A program made the position numbers and the translations under genes. This document shows positions 8,107-16,837 of a DNA stretch of 64,000 nt, one piece after another. Positions within the stretch are counted from its first letter, which is position 1. Each line of letters starts with the position of its first letter. The notes below the pieces were generated by a model. It was not told where the DNA came from and ran no database searches. It saw only the letters and a list, made by a program, of their open reading frames with translations. This stretch comes from Spirosoma linguale DSM 74 (GTDB lineage: Bacteria; Bacteroidota; Bacteroidia; Cytophagales; Spirosomataceae): the NCBI GenBank assembly GCA_000024525.1, contig CP001769.1:6915001-6979000 (forward strand), read 5' to 3'.

Positions 8107-8739
8107 ATGGAAAATCCAGTGCTTATTTTTGGAGCCGGTAGCCTTGGGATGACGGCTTTAGATATATTTCAGCGAAATACTGTCGTTGTCTATGGTCTGT
8201 TGGATGACAACAAAGAACTGCACGGTAAAGAGTTCAGTGATGTTTCTGTACTTGGCGAAACAGACAATGATGGCTTTTTGAAATTAATTGGCCAGAAGTG
8301 CGAAGCGTTTGTGGCAATAAATGATGCTCGGGTTCGTAAGCGTCTGGTCAAGATGCTAAACGAACGGCGGAAGGTTCAGCCTGTAAATGCGATTCATGAT
8401 ACCGCAACGGTATCGGGCATGGCCACAATCGGGCATGGGAATCTCATTGCTGCCCGCGTGGTCATCAATCCCCTGGCCGAAGTTGGACAGCACTGCATCC
8501 TTCAATCGGGCGTGATTATCGAAAGCCAGGCTAAAGTAGGCGACTATGTTCAGATAGGTACCGGAAGCGTAATTAACAGCGGGGCCACTGTCGAAGAAGG
8601 GACGTTTATAGGCACTGGCGCTACAATTGTCAGCGGGGTGACAATTGGTAAAAATGCCCGCATTGGCGCAGGGTCTGTTGTAATCGAAAACGTAGAAGCT
8701 GGAACGACCGTGTTCGGCAACCCGGCAAAGAAATTGTAA
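8107..8739 (+). CDS. NeuD/PglD-family sugar O-acyltransferase
   Basis: A 210-residue protein with an N-terminal Rossmann-like sugar-binding part (VLIFGAGSLGMTALDIF) and a left-handed beta helix from about residue 95 built of hexapeptide repeats (ATIGHGNLIAARVVINPLAEVG, then IGTGSVINSGATVEEG, IGAGSVV). These enzymes transfer acetyl groups from acetyl-CoA to amino or hydroxyl groups of activated sugars such as sialic acids or bacillosamine precursors. The acceptor here is unknown. The gene stands alone, divergent from the phosphoesterase and convergent with GDP-fucose synthase. Confidence 0.82.
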   Translation: MENPVLIFGAGSLGMTALDIFQRNTVVVYGLLDDNKELHGKEFSDVSVLGETDNDGFLKLIGQKCEAFVAINDARVRKRLVKMLNERRKVQPVNAIHDTATVSGMATIGHGNLIAARVVINPLAEVGQHCILQSGVIIESQAKVGDYVQIGTGSVINSGATVEEGTFIGTGATIVSGVTIGKNARIGAGSVVIENVEAGTTVFGNPAKKL

Positions 8740-8743
8740 TCTG

Positions 8744-8868
8744 TGTAGAGACGCCATACCTTGCGTCTCTCCCATGCGTCAGCAATTCATTACGTCAATA
8801 AACTGGTTGGCTTTGACGAATACGAAATATGGCTGACGCATAGGAGACGCAAGGTATTGCGTCTCTAC
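8744..8868. repeat. Paired-palindrome (REPIN-like) inverted repeat
   Basis: The left arm 8744-8782 and right arm 8832-8868 are near-perfect reverse complements around a 49-bp spacer. Each arm is itself an imperfect hairpin (GTAGAGACGC facing GCGTCTCT/GCGTCTCTAC) and continues into ATGCGTCAGC. It fills the whole gap between two convergent genes. Such a pair of REP palindromes in inverted orientation matches the REPIN/BIME layout; it could also terminate both transcripts. Confidence 0.75.
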
Positions 8869-8871
8869 GCT

Positions 8872-9813
8872 TTATTCAACGTATAAAACCTCGTTGGTCA
8901 GGAAATCCTGATAAGTACGCGCAAGACCGTCTTTTAACTCGGTGGTGTGTTTCCAGCCCATGTCGTGTAGTCTTGACACATCCATCAGCTTGCGGGGTGT
9001 ACCATCGGGTTTGTCGGTGTTCCAGCGCAATTCGCCCGTAAAGCCAACGGTTTCTTTTATCAGTTCGGCTACTTCGCGAATGGTAACGTCTTCGCCGGTA
9101 CCGACGTTGACGAACATAGCATCGTTATAGTTCTCCATCAAAAAGAAACAGGCCGCAGCCAGATCGTCGGCATGAAGAAATTCGCGTTTTGGTGAGCCCG
9201 TTCCCCACACTTCAACCGTTGGCTGCCCATTTACTTTAGCCTCGTGAAACTTACGGATCAACGCAGGTAGTACGTGCGAGCCTTGTAAGTCGTAATTATC
9301 GTTGGGGCCATACAGGTTCGTTGGCATTGCCGAAATGAAATTACAGCCATATTGACTACGATACGATTCGCAGAGCTTGATGCCCGTAATTTTGGCGATC
9401 GCATACGGCTCATTCGTTTCTTCCAGAAAACCGCTCAGCAGATATTCCTCCTTTAAGGGCTGGGGTGCTAACTTTGGATAAATACAGGAGGAGCCCAGAA
9501 ATAATAATTTTTTGACGGCTGTCTGATAGGCGCTATGGATGATGTTAGCCTCAATCATCAGGTTGTCGTAGAGGAATTCGGCACGATAGATGTTATTCGC
9601 CATGATGCCTCCTACTTTCGCAGCTGCCAAAAAGACGTACTCGGGTTGCTCCCGTTGGAAAAAATCACTCACAGCAGCCTGATTGCGCAGATCCAGCTCA
9701 GACGAAGTACGGGTGATAATGTTTGTAAAGCCTTCGCTTTGAAGCTTACGAACAAGCGCCGACCCAACCATACCCCGGTGTCCGGCAACATAAATACGAG
9801 CGTGTTTTTCCAC
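8872..9813 (-). CDS. fcl: GDP-L-fucose synthase (GDP-4-keto-6-deoxymannose epimerase/reductase)
   Basis: 313 residues, the usual length. The NADP-binding GHRGMVGS motif is at 11-18, and the SDR catalytic triad is visible as Ser108/Ser109 in LGSSCIYP, Tyr137 and Lys141 in YAIAK. The family signature [10 protein letters not shown] is present. The enzyme converts GDP-4-keto-6-deoxymannose to GDP-L-fucose for capsule or O-antigen sugars. Its usual partner Gmd is not in the window. A paired-palindrome repeat lies directly downstream. Confidence 0.93.
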   Translation of the reverse strand: MEKHARIYVAGHRGMVGSALVRKLQSEGFTNIITRTSSELDLRNQAAVSDFFQREQPEYVFLAAAKVGGIMANNIYRAEFLYDNLMIEANIIHSAYQTAVKKLLFLGSSCIYPKLAPQPLKEEYLLSGFLEETNEPYAIAKITGIKLCESYRSQYGCNFISAMPTNLYGPNDNYDLQGSHVLPALIRKFHEAKVNGQPTVEVWGTGSPKREFLHADDLAAACFFLMENYNDAMFVNVGTGEDVTIREVAELIKETVGFTGELRWNTDKPDGTPRKLMDVSRLHDMGWKHTTELKDGLARTYQDFLTNEVLYVE

Positions 9814-9930
9814 GTTAATTGAGGATGGACATAGCCGTCTAATGATCAGACGGACAGATTATAAAATAATATGACTTTAAATATCGTTGCAAAATTAACA
9901 AACTTCGGGCACCAATCGTTTGCCAAGGCT

Positions 9931-10944
9931 ATGTTTGCTTCTGATTTGAAATTACGGATTTTATTCATAGTATCTACTGGCCTTGTTGCGTTTACAGTAC
10001 AGGCACAAACGGCCCCGGCTTCACTGACAACGGCGACTAAACCGGTTTTAGCGCCTTCGGGAGCTGCACCCTCACCGCTGGACGGCTTTTCTTCCATACC
10101 GTCATCGCTGACAACGCTGGGTTTGCCAACCGGGGCTTCGCTAAAAGATCAGAAAGATGCTTATCTGGCTGGTATCATGCCTGATTTAGGGTTGAAAGTG
10201 AAGCAACTCAAAAAAATGAAAGCTGATCGGAAGAGTAAGGCGAAGCTGTCGAAAACAGAATATGAGGGTCTGTCGATGGTGAAAGCATATACCAAATTCG
10301 GAAGTGGTGAACGGACGGTCATTGAAGAGTTCTTTGTTCTGCGGGATAATGATGCCGCTAAACCACTGCCCTACATTCGCGAAATCTACCGGTTTTATCA
10401 AAAATCTGCCCGGGTAACAAGTTCTATCGTTCGGGACGAAGGCACCGGATTGCTGCTTCACGGGCCTTATAAACGCTACCAGAACGGTGATCTGGTTGAA
10501 GAAGGCTACTATTATGCCGGCATGAAAGATGGGCGCTGGGAAAAGTACGACAGTAAATTTATGCTCGTCGATAAAGCCCGCTGGTATCGGGGTGTTCCGG
10601 CCGAGTCGCGCTTGGTTTACTACGACTCCACTCATCGTAAGATAAAGGAAATTATTCCCATGGAGTATGGGAAAGTAAAGGGAACATACATGGCCTTTTA
10701 CGAGAATGGGCTACTAGCCGAAGAAGGGAAGTACGAAAACGGGGTTAAAATTGGCCGATGGACAGAGTACTACCCGGTTAATCCAAACGGTCGCCGGATG
10801 CGTCGTAAGTTGTCACAGTACGCCAAAGATCAGTGGGATACCGAGTTTGAGCCGTATACCATTACGGAATGGGATGAAAAAGGCAAAGTGACCTTCGAAC
10901 GTGCAAAGGAAAAGGTAATTCAGGAAGAAGAAACGGAGAACTAA
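9931..10944 (+). CDS. Secreted MORN-repeat-like protein (YwqK-type)
   Basis: About 337 residues from ATG 9931; an in-frame ATG at 9871 adds 20 residues before the signal peptide (IVSTGLVAFTVQAQ) and looks less likely. After a Pro/Ala/Ser-rich stretch and a basic segment, residues about 180-290 hold repeats of the form hGPYKRYQNGDLVEEGYYYAG and GTYMAFYENGLLAEEGKYENG. These are the MORN-variant repeats annotated as YwqK-type in Bacteroidota. They probably form a beta-meander. Function is unknown and the antitoxin label sometimes given to this family should not be taken literally. Confidence 0.65.
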   Translation: MFASDLKLRILFIVSTGLVAFTVQAQTAPASLTTATKPVLAPSGAAPSPLDGFSSIPSSLTTLGLPTGASLKDQKDAYLAGIMPDLGLKVKQLKKMKADRKSKAKLSKTEYEGLSMVKAYTKFGSGERTVIEEFFVLRDNDAAKPLPYIREIYRFYQKSARVTSSIVRDEGTGLLLHGPYKRYQNGDLVEEGYYYAGMKDGRWEKYDSKFMLVDKARWYRGVPAESRLVYYDSTHRKIKEIIPMEYGKVKGTYMAFYENGLLAEEGKYENGVKIGRWTEYYPVNPNGRRMRRKLSQYAKDQWDTEFEPYTITEWDEKGKVTFERAKEKVIQEEETEN

Positions 10945-10964
10945 TTTCAGGGGATACCCACTCA

Positions 10965-11762
10965 CTACTTGAATACTCGCTTAGGGTCGGGGTACTTGGC
11001 TAGTAACTCATTCAAATAGCTGAGGTCAAGCACCGACAAATCCAGATTACGAGCCTGATGAAAATAGTCCCATGCTTTGGGATAATCAGCTTTCAAAAAA
11101 TAGACAACAGACAGTTTCTGAATCGCTCCTGCGTTATCCGGGCTTAAGGCGACGGCATGGTTCAAGAAGCCTTCCGCTTCTGTTAGCAAATCTGGATTCG
11201 GCTTTTCCTGATAGTGTTTAATCTCAACAGTTGCTAAGTCGGTTATCAGGGCGACGTTGCTATCAGCTACAGCCAGCCCTTTTTTGAGCATTCGAATAGC
11301 GTTCGGGAGTTGATTCTTCTGGTAGCACACAACACCCAGCCCCCAGTACGCGTCGGCGTTATGATCATTCAACAGCCAGGATAAATTGAACCGGTGTGCA
11401 GCGGTATCCAACTGACCGCTTGATACATAATCCCAGCCGCGGGCGGCAAAAAAATCACTGGCTTCCGGGCGACTGGCAAAATTCCGGTCGCAGTCGTTCA
11501 GAAAGTGAATTTCAGCGTCAATCTGTTCGGTGGTTTTGGCCCGCTCGCCAAAAAGAGGAAGGACATTTACCGAAACACCAGCAGTCTCTGTTGCATCTGC
11601 CGAAACCGATTCGGGAGCCTGATGAGCAATCGTTTCAACAGGTTTTTCGGCGGGCGGATTTCGCCGAATGGAGTCGCCTGAACGTGCCGATATAATAAGT
11701 TGCTTAGGTTGAGCTGCCGACAAAAACGGTAACGCAACTAAAGTCCACTGTATCAGATTCAT
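10965..11762 (-). CDS. Exported TPR-repeat protein
   Basis: About 265 residues from the ATG at 11762, which starts a clean signal peptide (MNLIQWTLVALPFLSAAQ); a second ATG four codons upstream is possible. Residues about 120-265 form at least three tetratricopeptide helix pairs, for example DAYWGLGVVCYQKNQLPNAI and AIQKLSVVYFLKADYPKAW. TPR proteins mediate protein-protein contacts, and nothing here identifies the partner. It converges on the MORN-repeat gene with a 20-bp gap. Confidence 0.72.
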   Translation of the reverse strand: MNLIQWTLVALPFLSAAQPKQLIISARSGDSIRRNPPAEKPVETIAHQAPESVSADATETAGVSVNVLPLFGERAKTTEQIDAEIHFLNDCDRNFASRPEASDFFAARGWDYVSSGQLDTAAHRFNLSWLLNDHNADAYWGLGVVCYQKNQLPNAIRMLKKGLAVADSNVALITDLATVEIKHYQEKPNPDLLTEAEGFLNHAVALSPDNAGAIQKLSVVYFLKADYPKAWDYFHQARNLDLSVLDLSYLNELLAKYPDPKRVFK

Positions 11763-11847
11763 CCGGACGTTCATAGAAAGTACTGTACCAGGGGGTTTTG
11801 TCTCGATAGAACGAAATGGGAATCCAAATTAGTACATTTTTAACGGA

Positions 11848-13275
11848 TTACCGACGCCCTCCGCGAGAGCCTGATCGCTTGCCCCCTCCCGACTTGGTGC
11901 TTACCGATCCACCAGATTTGCGGCTAAAGCTACCAGAACGAGTTCCTGGGCCCGATGGTGAGGGTTTCTTAGCACCAGAAAGCTTCGCCTGCGCTTTGTC
12001 CCGCTCACGGCCAGGGGCCATATTCGTGATTTTTTTCTCGTGAAAAGCCCCTAAAAACGTTGGATCTTCCTTGCGTCGCTGCTCATCAATTTCGCGAAGC
12101 ATGGCCTGTTCCTCCTCAAAAGGGGTTTCTGCCACCACTACACCAGCCGGTAGTGGCTGGCGGGGAATAGTAGCCTTAATGATTCGTTCGATCTTCTGAA
12201 CGTGGTACTCCTCGGCTTTCGTCAAAAACGTAATGGCTTCCCCGGTACGATTAGCCCGTCCTGTCCGTCCGATCCGGTGGACATAATCTTCGTAGATCAG
12301 AGGCAGGTCGAAATTAATCACATGGCTTACCTCGGCTACATCGATACCCCGGGCGGCTACATCCGTCGACACCAGCACCTGTATGTTCCCCTCCTTGAAG
12401 GCATCCATAGCATTGATCCGGGTATTCTGTCCTTTATTGGCGTGAATAACCCGGATTTTTTCCGGCTCGATCACTTTCCGGGACAAGAACTTATAGATGT
12501 TGTCGGCGGTCCCTTTTGTCCGCGCAAAAATGATAACCCGCTGAAAGTCCTCCTGACGCATAAGGTAATCCAGCATATTGATTTTGGTACGGAAGTTAGG
12601 CGCTTCGTAAATCACCTGGCTTACCATGTCGGCGGTGGAGGCCTGTGGCGTTACTTCCACCTTTATCGGTGCTTCCAGAAATTCAGATGAGAGCCGTTCA
12701 ACCCGTCCGCCAAACGTTGCCGAAAACAGCAGGTTCTGGCGTTTGGTGGGGATGATTTCCAGGATAGATCGAATTTGGGGCATAAAACCCATATCCATCA
12801 TTTTATCCGCTTCATCGAGCACCATAGTTCGGATTTCCTTCGTCACGATTTCGCCGGATCGGTATAAATCCATAAACCGGCCGGGTGTAGCAACGATAAT
12901 ATCGACGCCGTTTCGGAGGGTTTCAATCTGTGTTTTAGGGCCTAGTCCACCGTACAAAGCCAGGTGGCGCAGATCAGTATATTTCCCTAACTCACTAACG
13001 GCCTGATTGATCTGCATGACCAGCTCACGCGTGGGAGCCAGAATTAACGCACGCGGATTTTTCCCCTGCGCGTATTTCACTTTCATCAGAATTGGCAGCA
13101 GATAAGCCGCCGTTTTGCCGGTTCCTGTCTGCGCAATACCCAACACGTCATGGTTGCCAAGGCTCAGCGGAATGGTTTTCTGCTGAATAGGTGTGGGTAC
13201 TGTATAACCCAGTTCGGCCACGGCATTAAGCAACTGCCGGTTTAGCTCGAACTGTTCGAAGGAGGTAATTTCCAT
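11848..13275 (-). CDS. DEAD-box RNA helicase, RhlE-like
   Basis: 475 residues from ATG 13275; an upstream ATG would add ten residues with no family match. All core motifs are present: Q motif (PTPIQQ), Walker A AQTGTGKT 48-55, PTREL 81-85, DEAD 154-157, SAT 185-187 and HRIGRTGR 333-340. A basic Ser/Gly/Arg/Lys-rich tail (about 415-475) follows, as in RhlE-type helicases, and probably binds RNA. The likely role is RNA remodelling in ribosome assembly or cold adaptation. Confidence 0.92.
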   Translation of the reverse strand: MEITSFEQFELNRQLLNAVAELGYTVPTPIQQKTIPLSLGNHDVLGIAQTGTGKTAAYLLPILMKVKYAQGKNPRALILAPTRELVMQINQAVSELGKYTDLRHLALYGGLGPKTQIETLRNGVDIIVATPGRFMDLYRSGEIVTKEIRTMVLDEADKMMDMGFMPQIRSILEIIPTKRQNLLFSATFGGRVERLSSEFLEAPIKVEVTPQASTADMVSQVIYEAPNFRTKINMLDYLMRQEDFQRVIIFARTKGTADNIYKFLSRKVIEPEKIRVIHANKGQNTRINAMDAFKEGNIQVLVSTDVAARGIDVAEVSHVINFDLPLIYEDYVHRIGRTGRANRTGEAITFLTKAEEYHVQKIERIIKATIPRQPLPAGVVVAETPFEEEQAMLREIDEQRRKEDPTFLGAFHEKKITNMAPGRERDKAQAKLSGAKKPSPSGPGTRSGSFSRKSGGSVSTKSGGGKRSGSRGGRR

Positions 13276-13313
13276 AGTTAAGTAAGTCGGTAAGCCGCTT
13301 ACCAACTAAAAGA

Positions 13314-14210
13314 CTAAAATTGTTTCAAAATTCTTTCTACGCCACTAACGTAACCAGAGCCAAACAGATTCACGTGAACGAGCAGGGGATACAAATTATA
13401 AATGGCAACGCGCTCGTCAAAACCGTTTTGCAACGGAAACGTTTCGTGGTAAGCCTCGTAAAACCGGTCGTCGAAGCCAGCAAATAGTTTCGTAAAGGCC
13501 AACTCGGCCTCCCGGAAACCATAGTAAACGGCGGGGTCTACCAACGCCGGTTGCCCCGCTTCATTGACAAGCACATTGCCCGACCACAAATCGCCGTGCA
13601 GTAACGCAGGGCGCTCGTTTGGGAGCAGATTCGGCAACAGTTGCCGGAGCCGAAGCAGCGCATCGTAGGTTGGTCTGGACAGCAACCCTTTGTACAAGGC
13701 TAAACCGGCCTGTGGCAACAGGCGATGGTCAAAGAAAAAATCGTAGCCATTTGGCGTAGGTGTATTGGTTTGTGGTAACGACCCGATGTAATTTTCGAAA
13801 TTCAGGCCGAACGTGGGTTGTGTATGCGAGTGTAATACCGCCAGCGACTGCCCGAGCGTCTCCCAATACTGCTTATCCGGTATCCCTGGATCAATGTATT
13901 CCAGAATCAAATACGATTTGTCGAGGAGACGACCATACCCAATAACCTGCGGAATGTGCAGCGCATCGGTCTGCCGGAGTAAATCAAGCCCGCGAGCTTC
14001 GGATGCAAACATATCCGGTTGCTCCCCGGCCGATTCCTCCAGCTGATTCCACTTGACGAAAAAAACACCTTCCGATGAAAACACCTGAGCCGATGTGTTG
14101 ATATTTCCACCCGAAACAAACTGCATTTCAATAACCTGAACCGGATGGCCCAACGCCGAAAACAGAATGCTTTCAAAAAAAGAAAATTGCTCGTCGCCCC
14201 AAAAATCCAT
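13314..14210 (-). CDS. Fructosamine/ketosamine-3-kinase family protein
   Basis: 298 residues with the aminoglycoside-phosphotransferase-like fold of fructosamine kinases: GGNINTSAQVF near the N-terminus, VFFVKWN (nucleotide-binding Lys), the LLHGDLWSGNVLV catalytic loop (Asp of HGDLW) and ALVDPAVYYGFREAELA (Mg-binding DP). These enzymes phosphorylate the sugar of glycated amines so that the adduct is released, a protein-repair activity. It lies 38 bp upstream of the helicase gene on the same strand and is divergent from anmK. Confidence 0.88.
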   Translation of the reverse strand: MDFWGDEQFSFFESILFSALGHPVQVIEMQFVSGGNINTSAQVFSSEGVFFVKWNQLEESAGEQPDMFASEARGLDLLRQTDALHIPQVIGYGRLLDKSYLILEYIDPGIPDKQYWETLGQSLAVLHSHTQPTFGLNFENYIGSLPQTNTPTPNGYDFFFDHRLLPQAGLALYKGLLSRPTYDALLRLRQLLPNLLPNERPALLHGDLWSGNVLVNEAGQPALVDPAVYYGFREAELAFTKLFAGFDDRFYEAYHETFPLQNGFDERVAIYNLYPLLVHVNLFGSGYVSGVERILKQF

Positions 14211-14276
14211 GCGTTATTTGCGTAGCGGCTGGTCTGTACCGATGACTACCGACCAGTCAACATCAATTGACAGTTT

Positions 14277-15473
14277 ATGAATCGTCAAATTCAGCACCTT
14301 TATAACATCGCTCAACAGCCAGTCCGTCGAATTATTGGTCTGATGTCCGGAACATCGCTCGATGGGCTTGATGTGGCTCTTTGTCATATTTCTGGTAGTG
14401 GACCCGGTACGGAGGTTGTCCTGCATCGTTTTACTACGGTACCTTACGATGAAGAACTGAAAGCCGAGATTCGGACCATCTTTGCTAAAGACAAAATCGA
14501 ATTCGAGAAGCTTTGTTTGTTAAATCCATACATCGGTCGGCTACATGGTCAACTCATTCTCGATTGTCTGAAAAACTGGGGTATCAGTACTGATGAGGTA
14601 GATATAATTGCCAGTCACGGGCAAACCGTCTATCACGCTCCGAAAAGTCAGCACCGGCACGATAAGTTCCCAAACGCCACCCTCCAGATTGGCGATGGCG
14701 ATCACATTGCAGCCGTCACCGGAGTTACTACGCTGAGCGATTTCCGACAGAAGCACGTGGCACACGGGGGCGAGGGAGCACCATTGGCCGTTTACGGGGA
14801 TTATTTCATGTTCTCGAAAGCGGGCGAGAATCGTCTTTTGCTGAATATGGGCGGTATCGCCAACTTCACGTACCTGCCCGCTGACGAAGATGCCAGCAGT
14901 GTGTTTACGACCGATACGGGGCCGGGAAACACACTGCTGGATGCCTACGCCCGTATATTTCTGAACAAGCCTTACGACGAAGATGGCAAACTGGCCGCTC
15001 AGGGAACGATTAATAACGATCTTCTACAAGCCTTAAAAATCAACCCGTTTTTCGACGCAGCTTTTCCTAAAACAACCGGCCCTGAAGTCTTCAAGGCTGC
15101 TTACGTGGAAGAGGCACAGGCCCGCAGTCAAACAACCGGCTTATCCGCCGAAGATTTAATGGCTACCCTTGTGCAATTCAGTGCCGATACGATTGTGGAT
15201 GCCATCCAGCGGGTTATGCACGAAGGCGAAACCTACCGGATCTACATGAGCGGGGGCGGGGCGCATAACCCCATCCTGACAACGGCTCTTAAGAAAGGGC
15301 TGCCCAATTGTTCGTTTGGGCTGACCAATGAGCTTAACATCAACGGCGATGCGAAAGAAGCGGTCTTATTTGCCGTGTTAGCCAACGAATGCCTGGCGGG
15401 TGGCAATACGTCGTTTGGCAATCGGCAGGGCGTACCGACGGTTACGATGGGGAAGGTTAGCTTTCCGAAGTAG
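14277..15473 (+). CDS. anmK: Anhydro-N-acetylmuramic acid kinase
   Basis: 398 residues with the AnmK signature IGLMSGTSLDGLDVALC near residue 20, NMGGIANFTYL, TDTGPGNTLLDAYA and MSGGGAHNP. The enzyme cleaves the 1,6-anhydro bond and phosphorylates anhydro-MurNAc in cell-wall recycling. Length and motif order are normal. The gene ends at a strong bidirectional hairpin shared with the convergent MogA-like gene. Confidence 0.95.
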   Translation: MNRQIQHLYNIAQQPVRRIIGLMSGTSLDGLDVALCHISGSGPGTEVVLHRFTTVPYDEELKAEIRTIFAKDKIEFEKLCLLNPYIGRLHGQLILDCLKNWGISTDEVDIIASHGQTVYHAPKSQHRHDKFPNATLQIGDGDHIAAVTGVTTLSDFRQKHVAHGGEGAPLAVYGDYFMFSKAGENRLLLNMGGIANFTYLPADEDASSVFTTDTGPGNTLLDAYARIFLNKPYDEDGKLAAQGTINNDLLQALKINPFFDAAFPKTTGPEVFKAAYVEEAQARSQTTGLSAEDLMATLVQFSADTIVDAIQRVMHEGETYRIYMSGGGAHNPILTTALKKGLPNCSFGLTNELNINGDAKEAVLFAVLANECLAGGNTSFGNRQGVPTVTMGKVSFPK

Positions 15474-15488
15474 CTTTTTGAAACCCTT

Positions 15489-15544
15489 AAAACCCCTGAA
15501 GGAGACTTTGCCCGTGTTTAGACAAAGTCTCCTTCAGGGGTTTT
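15489..15544. terminator. Bidirectional terminator hairpin between anmK and the MogA-like gene
   Basis: A perfect 22-bp inverted repeat, 15489-15510 with 15523-15544, separated by a 12-nt loop. The arms end in AAAA/TTTT, giving a T-run on each strand. It lies between convergent genes and can terminate both. A further copy of the GGGGTTTT end follows at about 15550-15558. Confidence 0.85.
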
Positions 15545-15586
15545 AGGTAGGGGTTTTAAAAACGTTTCTTATAGGTTTGAGAAACG

Positions 15587-16111
15587 CTAGCTTTTGGGGC
15601 GGAACACCTGCATTTTATCCTCGTGGGTCGTTATAAAGGGCCCGCCAATCAGGTCGATGCAATACGGAATGGCCGGAAACACGACCGAGAGGCATTGACC
15701 AATGGCTTTGGGCTTTCCGGGTAAGTTAATAATGAGTGTCTGGTTTCGGATACCGGCCGTTTGCCGCGACAAGATAGCCGTGGGCACGTATTTTAGGCTT
15801 TCCTGACGCATCAATTCTCCGAAGCCGGGCATCATTTTCTGGCAAACGGCTTCGGTCGCTTCGGGGGTTACGTCGCGCAGGGCGGGGCCTGTACCGCCCG
15901 TTGTGACAACCAGACAGCAGCCTTCCGTATCCGCCAATTCGATCATAGTTGCTTCGAGCTGATCCTGTTCATCAGGAATGACCCGATATACGGGTTCCCA
16001 TTCGCAGCTCAGCCATTCGGTTAAAAAGCCAACAACCGCTTTGCCCGGAATGTCTTCATAAATACCGGCGCTGGCCCGGTCCGAAACGTTGATAATACCG
16101 ATTTTGGTCAT
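15587..16111 (-). CDS. MogA/MoaB-family molybdopterin adenylyltransferase-like protein
   Basis: 174 residues with the MPT-binding signature VVTTGGTGPALRDVTPEA, and NLPGKPKAIGQCL near the C-terminus. The start IGIINVSDRASAGIYED is diagnostic of the MogA/MoaB fold. MogA adenylates molybdopterin before metal insertion. No other molybdenum cofactor genes are nearby. It is 16 bp downstream of a 72-codon gene and probably the last gene of a transcript beginning at glycogen synthase. Confidence 0.9.
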   Translation of the reverse strand: MTKIGIINVSDRASAGIYEDIPGKAVVGFLTEWLSCEWEPVYRVIPDEQDQLEATMIELADTEGCCLVVTTGGTGPALRDVTPEATEAVCQKMMPGFGELMRQESLKYVPTAILSRQTAGIRNQTLIINLPGKPKAIGQCLSVVFPAIPYCIDLIGGPFITTHEDKMQVFRPKS

Positions 16112-16127
16112 GGTTAACGTGTAAGCT

Positions 16128-16346
16128 TTATGCTGCCGCTAATCGAACATTTAAATGTAGGGATTGTAAAGCTGCTTCCAATTCGGCAATAAGTTCGTCT
16201 CGTTTGTAGGTATACTGACGAACCATCGACTGGTTATCGGACGATTCATGATGGATAGTTATCATGCCATTGATCCGTTCAATTTGTTCTGATAATTCGG
16301 CTATACGAATGTACTTATCACTCATACCATCAGTATTCATAATCAT
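16128..16346 (-). CDS. Small hypothetical protein, partner of the upstream nucleotidyltransferase-like gene
   Basis: 72 residues, predominantly helical, with heptad-like spacing (IRIAELSEQIERINGMITI, YTYKRDELIAELEAALQSL), suggesting a coiled coil or helical hairpin. No recognised domain. Its first codons overlap the end of the nucleotidyltransferase-like gene by 4 bp (ATGA), which implies coupled translation. Such tight pairing with an NTase is the layout of MNT-type toxin-antitoxin modules, but nothing else here proves that role. Confidence 0.6.
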   Translation of the reverse strand: MIMNTDGMSDKYIRIAELSEQIERINGMITIHHESSDNQSMVRQYTYKRDELIAELEAALQSLHLNVRLAAA

Positions 16347-16837
16347 TCGATGTTTACCTGTATAAAACCTTTTTTAAACCGTTTTCGGTTTCGATTGTAG
16401 CGCGTATGCTCAAACAAGTCCTGCCAGTAAGCACAGTCGGCCTGAAATATAGCCGACTGTTTATGCTCAACTGGATATGTCCAAACGGTAAACGCATCTA
16501 CTCCTACGTAATGCTGCGAAACGGACCACTTACTAAAACGTTGATCAATCAATGTCTCTTTTTCGTCGTAGCTATTATGGTCAATAAAGCTAACTAGGTC
16601 AATATCATTAGGGTTAAATCCATTTGATATGAAGCTTCCATCTACCCATTGATAAAATGAACGGCCAAGAAGACTCCGTAGATCGAGTGTATACCGCTTA
16701 TACTCTCTAAATAATTCGTGTCGCTTAGATGTTAGATCAAAAGGGCTGACAAAAAACTGTTCGATTTCCTGTAGCGACAAGTCAATACGTATTGATGGTT
16801 GAAGATTCCCCCGGATATCAAATAATATGGTCTCCAT
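16343..16837 (-). CDS. Nucleotidyltransferase-like protein (DUF6932-type)
   Basis: 164 residues. The segment WVDGSFISNGFNPNDIDLVSFID has the GS-x(9)-DxD pattern of the nucleotidyltransferase fold, with Asp-Ile-Asp as the probable metal pair. The family resembles DUF6932 proteins; I am not certain of the accession. It starts directly after the glycogen synthase stop and overlaps a 72-codon gene by 4 bp. Possible roles are a toxin-antitoxin-type NTase or a nucleotide-modifying enzyme. Confidence 0.65.
   Translation of the reverse strand: METILFDIRGNLQPSIRIDLSLQEIEQFFVSPFDLTSKRHELFREYKRYTLDLRSLLGRSFYQWVDGSFISNGFNPNDIDLVSFIDHNSYDEKETLIDQRFSKWSVSQHYVGVDAFTVWTYPVEHKQSAIFQADCAYWQDLFEHTRYNRNRKRFKKGFIQVNIE

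Noticed and set aside
9871..9930. Earlier ATG for the MORN-repeat protein
   Set aside because: It would place 20 polar residues ahead of an otherwise well-formed signal peptide; the ATG at 9931 fits an exported protein better, though a longer form is not excluded.
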